A stretch of 64,000 nt of DNA from Daphnia carinata (taxonomy: Eukaryota > Arthropoda > Branchiopoda > Diplostraca > Daphniidae): contig NC_081336.1 in the NCBI RefSeq assembly GCF_022539665.2, forward strand, positions 4,356,221-4,420,220. The letters run 5' to 3'. Each line of letters opens with the position of its first letter. The stretch's first letter is position 1. A program made the translations under genes and the position numbers. The notes under the pieces are model-generated. The model was not told the DNA's origin. It did not search any database and saw nothing but the letters and a program-made list of their open reading frames with translations. Positions 1 through 13,046 of this stretch are shown here, one piece after another.

Positions 1-840
1 CACAGACACAAAATGGGATTCGCCCTTATGCTGTTGGCTGTCGGTGATTTCCACAAATTCGGTTGTGATTCACTGAATGAAAGAAGGTCAAAGAGTGTAT
101 TCAATATGTACCTTGCCAGCTATCTATAAATAAAAAGCGTAAATGTTGCACGTATTTATAGATTTATAGTATCGACACGGGCAAGCTTGCTGCGTGTACA
201 CACAGCGTATGGGGACGAGGAAGATGGGGAGGGGAGCAGGGTGCGGGAAAACTAAGTGTCACGGTTGGTCAGTTGCCGAGAGCTTTCTTATCCGTGCAGC
301 GCAGGCTGAGGCGGCACGGCACGCGCCGTTTCTCACACTCTATCAAACACGCACACCCATACTGCGCTTCCTTTCTCTTCTCATACCATTGGCCCGACTG
401 CCTCGCTGTCGGTACAATAAAGGCCGAACCATGTATCGCTTTAAGAAAACAAAACAACAACTTTTGAAAAAGATAAAAAACAAAAAAAAATCGAATGTTT
501 GTGTTTTCTTCTATAGGAAAGAATAAATGGAATTTTTATGCTTTCTTTCATCAAGATACTTTAAGAACAGGATCTTGCTTATCTCTTTGTTTGTTTTTTT
601 TTCCCATTCTTTTCCTATCGTGAATGAATGCCAGGAAACCATATATTTCATTTCTATCTTCCCTCTTTTTTTTTTTTGTGCTCTCTATTCGATTTGGACG
701 ACTCCGGCATGTGTTCCCGCGTTTAGGCCGCGTTTGTGCAATTGAATATATTGAAATTGTTATGCATCAGACGAATATCCACTAGACACGTTGAACTAAA
801 AAAAAAAAAAAAAAAAAAACGAATTGGTTATATTTCTTTT

Positions 841-858
841 GTGTGTGTGTGTGTGTGT
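841..858. repeat. (GT)9 microsatellite
   Basis: Nine uninterrupted GT units, just after a 22-base A run. Simple sequence; no gene context visible. Confidence 0.9.
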
Positions 859-3800
859 CGTTTTCAGTGTGTTGCCGCGATAGAGAATAGAAAAATTCAA
901 TTTTGATGACCGTGTCCATTTGTTTTATATCTAGGAGTACGAGGACAATCGAGTCAATCTGCTCAATAAAAAAAAAAAAAAAAAAACGGAGAGAGAGAGT
1001 GACACAAAAAAAAAAAAAAAAAAAGAAGACGTAGATTTTGCTATTGATGGTGCACTCATCTCCTTTGGTTAGTCCGACATCTTCGCCGTCTACACAAGAG
1101 GAAAAAAAAAAAGGGATGGCTGGTTTTATTTGAAAAAAAAAAAAAAAAAAGAATAAGAAGATAAAGAATCTGCGTGGGCTGTGGGAAGAGTTCGACTCTA
1201 GTCAGTCTAGACGAGACATCGGGAAGCGGACTGTGTCCCTCCAAGCATCTATAGACGATATAGGCCTTTTTTGCTGTGCGCATTCTATACAAGCCAAAAA
1301 GATAAATCTAGCGAGTGCAAATCCCCAAAAATGGTTCGCTATGTGGCTAGTCGGCCATCGACACGCTTGATGATTCGTGAACGACGGCCCGTCATATCAA
1401 TGTCGGAATGAATCAAATGCCATCCTCATTGATACGAAAAAAAAAAATAATAATAATAAAATAAAATAAACAAATATTTGTCCCTTTATTTTTCTCTTTT
1501 ACCCGTCACTCCAAGTTTTATTTATTTATTTATTTTTTTTTTTGTAGTGCCCTATTTTCGTATTCCTCGAATTGCCTGATTCCAAAGAGGGAAGATCGAC
1601 TTGGCTTTCATGCAGGAATTTTCTAAATCTGAAATGGGTCGACGTAGAGTTTTTGCGATTTGTGCAACAACAACAACAAAAAAAAAGAACAACAAACGGG
1701 AGAAAATATTCAAATGTTAAAGAGTCGAAGAACAAAAAAGGTGGCGACCCCCCTGCCAATTAGCAGTTGTAAACACAGAACCCGAGAAAAACACGATCCC
1801 GAGTCAACGGCCATTTCATTTCTCTTGTTTTTCTACACCCAACACTTTTTTTTTTGGTTTCGATATATTTCGCCATATATGGCCCGAACTTTGCTTTGTT
1901 GTCAAAACAAAACATTGGTCCGTGAAAAAAAAAAAAAAAAAGGAAAAAAAAAAACACGAGAGGGCGTCGCTTCAGGGCCGACGGACGAGTTAATTATAGC
2001 TTACTCATTTTCAGGTGATAAAAACGAAACGATTCCTATGCTAATCGCAACTTGAATCAACTCAACTTTTATTTTTTTTTTTTTTTTTTGGAGCGGAATT
2101 TTATTGATTCACTCCCTTCCCATTATTATTATTTTCAAAAAAAAAAAAAAAAAAAAATAATAAAATAAAATATTACCAGCAACATTATTTCTATCTCCGC
2201 GTGTCGCTGCCAACACCAAAACCTTTCGCCCGGAGTCATTTTTCCGTGCCGAACGAGTGCTCCGGCGAAGGCTGCGAAAAAAAAAAAAAAAAGCAGCCCA
2301 TTGATATTCATATATCCGCTCGTAAAAAAAGATAGGGAAAAGAAAAGAAAGAAAATGCTGTTAAAGTGGGATCTTTTTTGCGATTCGCTCTTTTCTCTTT
2401 CAGTCTCTTTCTTTTTTTTTCCTGTTTCTAAAATTTATTTTTTTCTTTTATTTTGAAAAATTCGAATGCAAGAGCCGTCTCTTCTCGAGTATTTTATTCA
2501 AATCAAGTGGATTCGGCAAGGATAAAAATAACAAAGCAAAAAAAAAAAAAAAAAAAAAGAAAAAGAAAAAGAAAGAAATACGCAGCGATGCCAGGAGCTC
2601 GAGTTTCTAAATGCAGAATAAAAAAATGTTCTTTGATAAACTCGGCAATTTTCGATCGAATGGTTTCTTGCCGCCGTTAAGAATGCAATCCGTCGTTACG
2701 TCCAACTCACGTTTGATTTCTCCAACAACGACATCAAAACAAGGAAATTGAATCGAGAAGAAAACTGAGTTGCGTTTTGTATTCACTTTGATTTCAATCA
2801 TTTTCTATTTTTTTTGTTTTGTTTTGTTTTTTGGCGTCAGAAATGTACGCGAAGCGAACTCATCAGCCAGGAGTATTTTGCAAAACGAAAAGGCGTCCAA
2901 GTTTGGGAGTTATCGAGGTCGTATAGTTCGCGAAAAAAAAAAAAAAAAAGGGTCATGCAAAGTAGAGCCAGCCAAAATAAGCTTTGCAGTTATTGTCTGT
3001 GGGAAAAAGAAAAGGTTAGCGGGATAAAAAAAAAAAAAAAAAAAAAGGAAATTTCGGGAATCACGTTCGCTATCCTTTTTCGTATTTCCATTGTACATAA
3101 TGTCCTTGTTTTTATTTTGCTGTTTGTCTTTTTTTTTTTTTTTTTTTTCAAGGATTAAGTGCGCTCATCACTCTGGCGGGTAAGAGCGTTCAAGAATCAA
3201 ATAAAAAGGTAATAGCGCGATTTTCGGTTTGCCAACGTTTGCTTGCCGTTCTTTTTGAATTCCGGCGTCTCACATCCTTGCTTGGCCTTTTCTAATGATT
3301 GTTTTCATCTTGTTAAAAAAAAAAAAAAAAAAAAAGAAGAAGAAACAAAACCCCGGCAAGCTCCTGCGTAAGTCATGTCGAAATTTCAGCGTCGACGCCG
3401 TTTCTCTTATTCATGGCCGTCCGAAACGCTGAAGGTATTACATAAACTGTCGCGTAACGTAAGCGAAACGCTTGATAGTTATCGCTGCCTTTTGGAACGT
3501 TTCACCATCGCAGGAATTGCAAACGTTGCATTTTTTTTTTTTTTTTAGCAAATAAAACTAAAGAATAAGAAACAATAGAAAGAAAAGGAAGAAATGAGAC
3601 GAGCGTCATGGCCAGCGCATCGATGCTGCTGCGCGACCGTCAACATCATTTCTTTTAACAATCTGAAAAACCTTTTTGCATTCGGTCGCATTCCGAGGAA
3701 AGACGACTTGATTAGCTGCGATGCAAATGAACTTCATTCCTTGCAACAGTTCGCGGTTCCAGAAACATAATCAACAAATAAAAGAAAAGGAGAAAAAAAC

Positions 3801-5333
3801 TGGCCAAAAAAGGACGTTGTTCTTATTTATTCATCTCCAATTTCCCTAATCCTTTTAATATGCATAACAATATACTGTTCATAATCCATCAATTTACATT
3901 CAATCGCTCTATTCTCCCCCCTTTTTTTTTATATATATATATTTTCCTCTCCGACCGTTTAAGGTCAAGACTTCAAAAGAGTTTAACACAACGGCAAAAC
4001 GCTGCGCATATCTTTCGAAATCCGTCAATGTGCGTGTATTCCTGGATAGTTGGGCTCGCATTTCGCCTGTGCGGCCACTCTCTCGCCTTTATTATTGACT
4101 GTTGCAATACCCAATGTGGAAAGAATGAGATCCATTCACCATTGACAAGCCGGTAGAACCAGTCCCGATATTCATTCCCAAATCGTTTCTATTTTTTTTT
4201 TTTTTTTTTTTTTTCATTTTTGTTTGTTGTTCTTTTTCCCCTCGTATTGAATACACACACTGTGATGGCGAAGAAAGGTTGATTTCTTTTTTTTTTTTTT
4301 TTTTTTCCTTATGTAGGGCATGACAGTTGGAATGTAAGCGGATCCATTCCTCTGTTGTACACGTCTCCATAAACTGGCATTCCCTTCAGGTTGTCACGAG
4401 CTATATTTCTGCCATAATCATTTTTTGTTTTGACTGGGTATTATCATTTATTATTATTATTTTTAAAAAAGAAAAAAGCGCAGAAAAACAAACTAAAGAA
4501 AAGGAATTTGTACGCCGAGATCGCCATTTCCCCCCCCACCGTTGCAAGACCCGGATGACCGACAATTAGCCAATTAGACTGCGTGCCGTTTGAGGCAAGT
4601 GACCAAGCGACTATCGCTATACAATCGGGTGCAATTTGCGAGTGCTATATCTTCTTACAATGGATATACCTCATGCACTAGACGTATTCAGCTTTTACGA
4701 CGTCTCAGCTACGCTCTCACGTGGCTATGAATCATCCAAAATATTTAAGCTAAAGTTCTTTCTTTTTACACAAAGAAAAAAAAAAAAAAATCAAACAATT
4801 ACGGCTTCGAAGAAGACAGCATCGATTCTAGATGGTTGATGTAGAATAATCCATATCCTAATGACAAAGAACATCAAATGCTTTGTTCCACAATGTGGCT
4901 CAACTTGATTTTTTTTTTTTTTTTTATTCTATAAACAATTTTCTTTCGTTATTTACTGGCCGTAGTTAGCGGACGTGTATAGAGCTTGAGAATATAAAGA
5001 TCTCCACGATCGAGGCCAAACCTGAACGTCCCGTTTTTTTATCTATTGAAAAATTGTTTGATGACCATATAGCGGATGCTGACAGTGCAAGTTTTGATTT
5101 TCAACAAAAGAAGTTTCATCTGATCGATCTTGACAATCAAAGAAAGAAAAACAAATACGCCAGAGAACAATCGAAATTTCAAAATAAAAACAACGCAACT
5201 ATGCAAATGTGTTGGAAGTTTTCACTTCGACACACAGCAAAGGTGTCGTAGAACGGGTGCAACAGTTTTCCTTTTTTTTTTTTTTTCCATCCATTTGTCT
5301 GTGTCTGTTTCTTGTAAAACACTCAACACCACG

Positions 5334-5361
5334 ACTGACAGTGCGCAAACGCACTGTCAGT
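5334..5361. repeat. Perfect 12-bp hairpin with CAAA loop
   Basis: The 12-base arm ACTGACAGTGCG is followed by a 4-base loop and then by its exact reverse complement. It stands in homopolymer-rich non-coding DNA with no flanking gene and no T-run of the kind that would mark a terminator directly after it. Function unknown. Confidence 0.75.
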
Positions 5362-8116
5362 GCGCACTTGTTCAAACCCTAAAGTGGTTCACCACGTCGA
5401 CCTTTTGGGGATATCAAATCAGGGCTGTGTTATGCAATGAAGGGCAGGCCAACATTGCCGAGCTGAGACGTACATTTTGTAGCCATTTGCCTGCCTTGCT
5501 TGCGAACGTTTAGAAGAGACCAGTCAAACGATTTAGTTCATTCTTTTGTGATTGATAAAACGAGAATAACAAAGAATCGGATGAAGTTGGGATAAATGTG
5601 GGGCGTATTCAGGGAAAAATACATTCAATAGTTGACAAGGGAATGTCGAGCATTGGCGCCAGTCATAATCAAATGGAATTGACAACTGGCATTCTTGCGA
5701 TTAGCATCAGAAAAAAAAAAAAAATAAAAATACAACATACACAATCAGGAAAGTTTGACGGATGTCTGAATATCAGAGAAATGCATCGCTTCGAAAATTG
5801 AGGTCACAAAACGTTTTTATTCACAATTTTTTATTTTTTATTTTTTTTTTTGCTTCTTAAGTGGAATTGTTTTTTTGTTTTTTTCTGCAACTGATACGCA
5901 TTTTTCCCTGTACGTTAATTTATACAATCCCGCGAGCTGATTACAGTCAGCTGGCGCGTAGTAGGTACAAAACGATGGCATGCAAAGTGAACTAGAACGC
6001 GCTGTGTACACTTGTGGTATGCAATCGCGCACACTGAGCAAACATTCGCGTAGAACCAAACGAAATCGTTTCGTTGGGCCAACAAGTTGATTGCCTTCGA
6101 CGACTGAAGCCATCGTCTCTCTGCATAGCCATAATCTTCCGTCGGCAATGGATTGCGACGCAATTGAAAAATTAATTCATCTTGTTTGATTGGGAATGCG
6201 CTTGCATTTATCTGCTGTCACAGGCAAGAGCTTTGCCAACGATGACGCAATTGACGCACTTTACATACACTGAAAAAGAGAGGATGACAGAAGACCTTCA
6301 TTCGCTATTCGACAAGCAAACCTTTTTCCTTTTTATTTTTTCTACCCGATTCGATTACTGTGAAATCGTCCTTGCAAGGACGTTGTCCTTTCAATCGCAA
6401 CATGTAAAAATCAATATCATGGCGACATGATAACTTTTACATGTTTCGAATGCGAAAAACGTGGCCTTTCTGAGTCATCCCCCCCAACCGAAGCAAAAAA
6501 ATAAATAAATAAATAAAAGACAACGTTTTCCATAATCAAAACGGGCGTCCGTCTTTTTTCCGTCTTTCCACTGTGTTTCCTTATGTTCTCTTCGGCAAAA
6601 GCATTACGCCACGTCTGCGATTAGAGGCAAACAGCGGCGATGGCCTTTTTGTTTTCGCTCATTTGTTTTCACCGTTCGTATCTCGTTCCGTTTCTCTCCT
6701 TTTCTACGCGCATACAAAAACGTACAGTAAAAGGGCAACGCACTTGACTCATAGCGATGACGTTGGAAACGCGCGATACGGAGAGAGCGCAATCACGGCG
6801 CTTCCTGTTCGGCGTCGGCCGAACTCGACGGATGTGCTCTCTCGCGAAGCCTTAATTTTCGGGTCACATTTTGTACGGGCAGCGCTTGACATTTTTCCAA
6901 CGCAATTCAAAGTACGTACGCTTTAAAAAAAAAAAAAATGCGTAATCTATGTACTGTTACGCGACTATTTGTTTAGCTCCTTAATATTTTTTTTTTTTTT
7001 TTGGAAATTTAAGTTGAGTTTTTTTTTTTTTCTGACTGCCATTCAAGCGGATGTGTGGTCCGTGACGCCGCTATTTCTACCACACAGACCAAAAACGATG
7101 TCGGCACATCACCGCATGCCTTTCATTTATAATTTCTTATCTTTCTATGACTTCACTTCCTCCTCTTGCTAGATCCTAACGCAAGAGCTTTGCAACGCAG
7201 ACAGAAAAAAAAAAAAAAAAAAAAAATGATATTAGAAAGTCACAAGTTCTTATTTCCAGCCTCAGAAAATGAAACAAAATAACGTACGTATATCGAAATA
7301 AAACAAAAAAAAAAAAAAAAAAAAAATAGATGAGGAAAGAAAAAAGACGCAATCATCCAACGGCTGGCCGGTCACAAGAACCCGACTTTTTTTTTTTTTT
7401 TTTTTGTCGTTCAGTAATAACCGCATTCTTGAGTTTTATCCGAACCTTCGAGTCACCGTTGTATCCTTGAACGATTCTTATTGAAATGCCAGTTACCCAA
7501 GGATTTATATACATACGTATATTATGTCGTGCGACATTTAATGTATATATATATAACATATTTGCCCTGTGAAAAAAAAAAAAAAAAATATATGAAAGAC
7601 CGTCGGTCAAATGTTATTATCCGACGTGTCAAAAAAAAAAAATTGGGCAAAACTTCGCGTTCAAGGCGAATAGCGAAATTCATCGTTTTCGTATAACCAC
7701 ACACAACTGCATTTTTATTTTGCCCTCCCACCATGGCCGATTGTTGCACAGCTAAACGATAACAAAGTGAGGAAAGCTTTTAAAGAGAAACTTTGTGGCA
7801 AACTTTTTATTGCGCAGTGCCATCTCCATATTTTTACGGAGTCTTACCGTAAGAGACACAGTCGCGTTAAGTGGCAGGTGGAGGGGTTGACACCGCGTAA
7901 CCAAAAATTTGACATCCATTTTTTTTTTTTTTCATATTTTAAGCGATGAATCATAAAGGATTAAGAAACTATGAAAACAAAACAAGGTTATGACGTAAGG
8001 AAAATAAATGTTTCGTCATTAGAATGTTTTCCCTACCGACAAACCGAGACCACTTTACAACATGTGAAATATGCAAATAACTGCGTAGCTAAACAATTGC
8101 ATCACTTCAAACCCCT

Positions 8117-8132
8117 CCCCCCCCCCCCCCCC
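8117..8132. repeat. C16 homopolymer next to A-run
   Basis: Sixteen consecutive C followed directly by about twelve A. On the opposite strand this is a G16 tract. Simple sequence. Confidence 0.9.
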
Positions 8133-9553
8133 AAAAAAAAAAAATGAATGAAAACAACCTTTTTTGTTTTTATCTTCAGTTGACTGCAATAAAAGTCGCG
8201 ATTGTCCTTCGGCTGAGATTTTCTTAAAGCTACGCTAAGTTTATGTTTTCAGAATGTATACTTTTAACGCTTTAATGTAGTCATTTTTTATGACACAAAA
8301 AAAAAAATGCATTTTTAATGATCGTCGGTATGCCACCAACGTTGGGGACTTGTGCAGGATTCGTCATTTCGTTGCATTCCCTCCGCTTCCCCAACATAAA
8401 GACTATTAAACTTAACTATTAACGAGGAAGAATTTAACATTCGCAGCTTTAAGGAACGTTTAACAAAAGAAAAAAAAAAGTTTCCCCGCATAATTTCGAA
8501 TTGAAATTTGCTCATCCGCGTAAAACTAATAACTCTGTTGAATGTGAATCGCTTCATTAGTTCAATACATCGTTAAGTTCTATACAAAGCAAGGCGAGCA
8601 GAAATAAATATTTATTGACATTCCCAGCCGAAATAATTTGCCACTCCCCTTCCACTCCCTGGTTTCTCTACTCAAAAACAAGTAGGAGATCAGCGTTGAC
8701 GGCAATTTCAATCGCATTTGAATCCACCGGTTGAATTCGCTTTTCTATTATGGAACATCAAGAGGAAAACGTAGACCCTCTGCGCACACCTCTCCATGGA
8801 AATAATTGCCATCCGCTGAAAAGGGAGATGTGATTAAATTAGTAATAACGGACAAAAAACAAAGGCCCAGTGTGCATACGACACCAGTCCAAATGGAACT
8901 CGTCGCAACTGGACCGGCTCTTTTCTCTGACTGTCGCCAGCATTCCAGTCTTCGGTCCACGCCTACGAAGGGCTTTGTCCGGTAATTGTCATCGCAAAAG
9001 CTCTGTACCCAAACGCGAAGTGAATCGTTTCTTTTTTTTTTTTTTTTTTTTTTTTTCATTTGTTTCTATTGCAAAGAATCCTTGCCTGTACACACAGGGA
9101 ATCAAACAAAAAGGCTGAAACGGATTTCCGCGGATTGTCGAAACTGGGCCGCCCATGAGATGACATGTGTAGTGAACGTTAGAAACAAAACTACGGCAGC
9201 GAATGGAAAAGAGACAACGTGATTTGGACTCATCGAGGCTTCTTCTTTTATTTTTATTTTTTTTTTTTTGTCCTATGATCCACGGCCGTACAAGAGAGGG
9301 AACAAAAAAAAAAAAAAAAAAAAAAAAAAGACAAGTTGAGCTTTTTCTCCATCACTCTTCCTATTAACGTCCTCTACGCCCTTCCCTTTCGTTTCAGTTG
9401 TAGGTTGTTCTTCAATCTCCCTGACCTCCCCCGACTCAGCGCTTCTTCTTGACAGTGTCATCATCTAAATTGTCATTACGTATCGTCGATGTTGCCGTAG
9501 AGCATCGGCTTCATATAGACACAGCACTACACTGTTACTCCAATCCAAAATGA

Positions 9554-9571
9554 ACACACACACACACACAC
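9554..9571. repeat. (AC)9 microsatellite
   Basis: Uninterrupted AC dinucleotide run followed by an imperfect continuation. Non-coding surroundings. Confidence 0.9.
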
Positions 9572-9607
9572 GCACATACAAAAGGCGAGGACATTCTTTG
9601 TTAGTTC

Positions 9608-9615
9608 TGACGTCA
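9608..9615. promoter_or_regulatory. Palindromic CRE-type site TGACGTCA
   Basis: Exact consensus for CREB/ATF-type bZIP factors. A second exact copy lies about 620 bp away at 10226-10233. Both are 1-2 kb downstream of the minus-strand GPCR exon, so probably in its intron. Sequence match only; no evidence of use. Confidence 0.3.
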
Positions 9616-9958
9616 TTTCTGAGTCACATTAGATTTTATTTACAATTTCAAGTGAAGAAAAAAAAAAAAAAAAAAGAAGGTTCCAAATCTTTTTTTTTTT
9701 TTTTTTCTAGACGGTCAACCTTCACGAACCAGCGTGAAAAGAAATGCTCGCGATTTCGATCGACAATTCTTAAACGTGTTGGTGACAGTGTCCAGGTCGA
9801 AAGCTGTTTACTGTTGTTTTTTTGTTTGTTTGTTGTTTTTTTTTTTCATAAAAGAAACGCCTGCACATTGACAGGTCGACCCCAATTGAGTTGGTGATGG
9901 ATGACTTATTAGAAACGACAGCCATTTGACTCACTCCGTCCATTTTTGCGCTCTGTGT

Positions 9959-9990
<32 letters not shown>

Positions 9991-10225
9991 TTTTTTTTCA
10001 CCGGGCTATTTATTTGTTTGTCACTTTCTTTGTTTTGATTTGGGATATCCTTGTTGTTGTTTATCGTCGGCCATCATTCTGTCTTCTTCTTTCAACCCTT
10101 TTTTTTTTTATTTACATTGTATTCAAATGAGACACGATGAGCTGAGTGCGCCCCGCGTTTTCGCTTCCGCTTTAAAACGTCAAGCGCGTTGAGGGTTGCG
10201 ATGGAAATGAAGGGCGTTTGCGTTT

Positions 10226-10233
10226 TGACGTCA
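10226..10233. promoter_or_regulatory. Palindromic CRE-type site TGACGTCA
   Basis: Second exact TGACGTCA in this stretch. The spacing to the first site and the intronic position are the only context. Confidence 0.3.
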
Positions 10234-11038
10234 CGATCCCAGTTTTTTGCTTATTATTAATGTAATAAAAAGAAGCAGCCAGAGTTGGGAAGAAAATAAT
10301 AAAAAAAAAAAAACGGAATGACATCTTCGATCGACGCCGCTGAACAATTGCAGTTTGAAACGCGCGGCGCTGTCATTCAACCATCAGCTGAGTTTCCCAT
10401 TACACGAAACTCGATTGGCTGAATGCAAAAAAAAAAAAAAAAAAAAAGCCATACATATTTGAAAGTTTTTTTTTTTTCGTTTTTGGCCCTTTCGTATTTT
10501 TTTTTTTTTTTCGCTAATCTACTTGCGGTGTGTGTAATCGAACGAGATTTTTCAAAAGGTCGCAAACAAACAAGAACGAAAACAGATTTCAAGGCCCTGC
10601 GAACACGGTTTCGTGTACATACATCCCCAAACGAGGCGTCTATACTATCGACCACACGAAAAAAAAAAAAAGATGTTGAAATCACGAAAGCAAAAAAAAG
10701 AACACACCATGACGATTGAAAAACGAGAAATGCCCTTACGGAATAATCCAAACGAAGCAAAAGTATACTGCGCAATATGAAAAAGAGAACGGGATGGAAT
10801 AAGGCCAGTGGCTGATACAGGCCAATTTCGATCTATACAAACAGCGCAAAACGATGCTGAACTTTACAACGCATCAATTGCAGCCTAAACATTATTGACA
10901 CAGTCCCACATTTTCTACCGTGCCTGCGCAAACTGTGAGTGCTCGGCGTGAAGAGCATCTGAAAAGCAACGCACTGCAAAGGGTTCACCGTCGTAGTAGT
11001 ACGAAAGATTGAAACTATTACTCGATAGCGAGACTTAC

Positions 11039-11591
11039 ACATGGTTTCTCCAAGGTACCAGACACCAGGAGTGGAATGAAGTTCGACGAAACCGGTCGGC
11101 AGGCAGATGAGGATGACTAGCAGGTCGGCAAGAGCCAGATTGACCAGAAAGATATTGGTCGAATTGCGAAGATCTTTGCTGTGGGCGATGACGATGGGGA
11201 CGAGGACGTTGCCGGTGATGCCGACCAAAAGGATAATACTCATGATGCAAATCGTAGCGATGTAGGTCGGCGTCGAACCGCCGAGTTCGCCTTCCATACC
11301 GCCCAGCGATGGACCGATGCTGGACAACAGGTCGATTCCGTCCGAATCGATCATTGCGATCGTGCTCGATCCGCTGTTCGAGTCGTCCAGGTTATCACCG
11401 ACTGGACCGGCTCCCGACATCAGCCCACCTCTGGCCACGTCGTCCACAATGGAGCCACTACTGATCGTCGTGAACCAGAAAAGATGGCCCATTCCGCTGC
11501 CGCTGATGCCGTCCACATCTTCGCCCCAGGACACAGTTGAGGGAGTCAAATGCGCTCCATAGCCGCTGCTCCCGTTCGTCACTTGCTCCAT
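11039..11591 (-). CDS. First coding exon of an ETHR/TRHR-like neuropeptide GPCR (partial)
   Basis: Class A (rhodopsin-like) peptide receptor, expected in the plasma membrane and coupling to G proteins. Translation from the ATG at 11591 gives about 108 Gly/Ser-rich extracellular residues with an N-glycosylation motif (NGSS near the start). TM1 follows (GITGNVLVPIVI, with the conserved Asn), then intracellular loop 1 (SKDLRNSTNIFL), TM2 with the conserved Asp (LALADLLVILICLPT) and extracellular loop 1 up to WYLGETMC. The RNSTNIFLVNL-type loop and GNxxVPIVI are what I know from insect ecdysis-triggering-hormone receptors; TRH-type receptors are the next nearest group. The exon ends at 11039 with donor GTAAGT, splitting the codon of the conserved TM3-proximal Cys. 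TM3-TM7 and the C-tail are missing: no matching exon is visible between 1 and 11038. The extension of the translated frame past the donor is intronic. Confidence 0.75.
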
Positions 11592-11607
11592 TAGCCAACT
11601 CGTCTCT

Positions 11608-11638
<31 letters not shown>

Positions 11639-12240
11639 TCTTTTTTTTTTTTTTTTTTTTTGCACTGATGAGTGCTGCTATTCTTTTTCTTTTTCACGTG
11701 ATGCTAATTTTTTTTTTTTGCTACCTACACGGGCCGCTATTCCAACTTGAATGTACTGGCCCGTGGGCAATAGGCAAATGAGCCACCGTACACCGATCAA
11801 AGTATCCAGTCAAATGTCTTGAGTCTTTCTGTTCGTTGAACTTTTTCACGTGCACAATTCAAAGCACAAGAGAATTTTATGAAACAGGCACAGAAAAAAA
11901 AAAAAAAAAAAAAAATCAAATCGCATCCCGTCAATCCACAGGATCAGCTCAGCCACCAAAACACTTCCGGCTAAATAGGCAGACAAATGGCGAAGCGAAA
12001 GAAGAACATTTATACGTTTTTAATTTGGAACGTCGGGCGAAGTGTAGGCAGTCAAGTAAGGCGCATGATTTCCATTGAGTTTCATGTAACCCTGACGAGG
12101 TGCCTATCCGTGTGATCAATCGGACTCTCTTGATTGGCAAACAAAGATGTCACAAGGCCGACGAGTGCCATCACCAAAAAAAAAAAAAACCACTTTGATT
12201 AGCCGCTATAGAGAAGAAAGGCAAAGGCCTAGCTGCAGTG
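11592..12240. other. Upstream region of the GPCR exon with two identical T5-CACGTG sites
   Basis: Directly 5' of the GPCR start (minus strand) are two long T runs (about 11608-11631 and 11641-11661) and two copies of the 11-mer TTTTTCACGTG at 11690-11700 and 11842-11852. CACGTG is the canonical E-box core for bHLH factors; another CACGTG lies at 13378-13383. No TATA box is obvious. The region may be the promoter or a 5' intron; I cannot tell which. Confidence 0.3.
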
Positions 12241-12472
12241 ACCCTCACTCAATTGTCCCGCACGTTTGCGACGGCATTCAGCCGAAAGAAACGCCCAACT
12301 GAGGCACGATGAAGAGCATCACTAAGAAGAAAAAAAAAACACGTCGTTTCTTTTTTGCTATTTAAATGATGACGGCGCACTGATAAAAGAAAAAAAAACT
12401 CGAGGGCGACGCACTCGCCCACGTTTATACGCTCACGGTAAAGAAAGAAAAAAAAAATGAACAACAAAAGAC

Positions 12473-13046
12473 AACACACACACACACACAGAGAAAAAGA
12501 AAAAAAAAAAAGCCTTATAGGCTTCACGATTCGAATGATGATTATCTGACGCCGATAAATACGCCAGTTGAAAAAAAAAAAAGAAAGAAAGAAAGAAAGA
12601 AAAAATAAAACGATGTACGGGACGGGAGCCGGGGACGGTAACGGGATGGTGATGTCAGTGGGGAGAGAGAGGGGTGGTGTCGGTTCGGGATGAGGCCTTG
12701 TCGCACAGTGGATCTGCGAACGACTGAGTGCCGCATAGGATGGAGACTTCTTTCTTAAACTATACGAGAGAGAGAGAGAGAGAAGCGAGATGGGTTCGTG
12801 CAGGAGCAGAATTGTGGGAGTGTGTGTGGGGGGGGGGGGGAGAGAGAGAACGGGAGTTGGGGCGGTGAGGAGATTGAGAAAAAAAAAAAAGAATAGGGAA
12901 CGAGACGGGTTAAATTGCAGTGCGTTAAAACTCTGTAGTTGAGTTTTGGGATGGTGCGGGGTGTGTCTTTGTGGGTATATCAAATCGAAATGGCACTCGC
13001 ATCCGCCACAAGAGCAGACGGCACACACACACACACACACACACAA
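12473..13046. repeat. Cluster of microsatellites (CA, GA, G-run)
   Basis: Contains CA repeats at 12473-12490 and 13022-13045, GA at 12766-12782, and a compound GT/G13/AG tract at 12822-12848. The long minus-strand reading frame across it is an artefact of low-complexity sequence, with alternating Cys-Val and Ser-Leu runs, and is not reported as a gene. Confidence 0.8.

Larger units (their letters stand above)
1..10832. other. Gene-free, homopolymer-saturated non-coding DNA
   Basis: I see no exon here that I can support. The sequence is crowded with poly(A) and poly(T) runs of 10-26 bases (for example A22 near 798-819, T25 near 9032-9056, A26 near 9304-9329), short AC/GT repeats and a 16-base C run at 8117-8132. 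Reading frames longer than 60 codons exist on both strands, but their translations are dominated by Lys or Phe runs from the homopolymers and look non-coding. The stretch lies downstream of the minus-strand GPCR exon at 11.0-11.6 kb, so it is most simply part of that gene's next intron. Small signals inside it (a perfect hairpin and two palindromic CRE sites) are listed separately. Confidence 0.6.

Noticed and set aside
194-526. 110-codon plus-strand frame at the window start
   Set aside because: Ends in a Lys-rich homopolymer translation, no motif, and overlapping frames on both strands.
5838-6163. Two overlapping minus-strand frames of 80-90 codons
   Set aside because: No motif, no splice context, different frames of the same stretch; consistent with chance.
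10377-10775. 132-codon minus-strand frame downstream of the GPCR exon, considered as its next exon
   Set aside because: No TM3 DRY/ERY-like motif or TM4 pattern; dominated by Lys/Phe runs.
12249-13046. 265-codon open frame on the minus strand
   Set aside because: Translation is microsatellite and homopolymer sequence (Cys-Val repeats, Phe runs, Ser-Leu runs); no domain or splice support.
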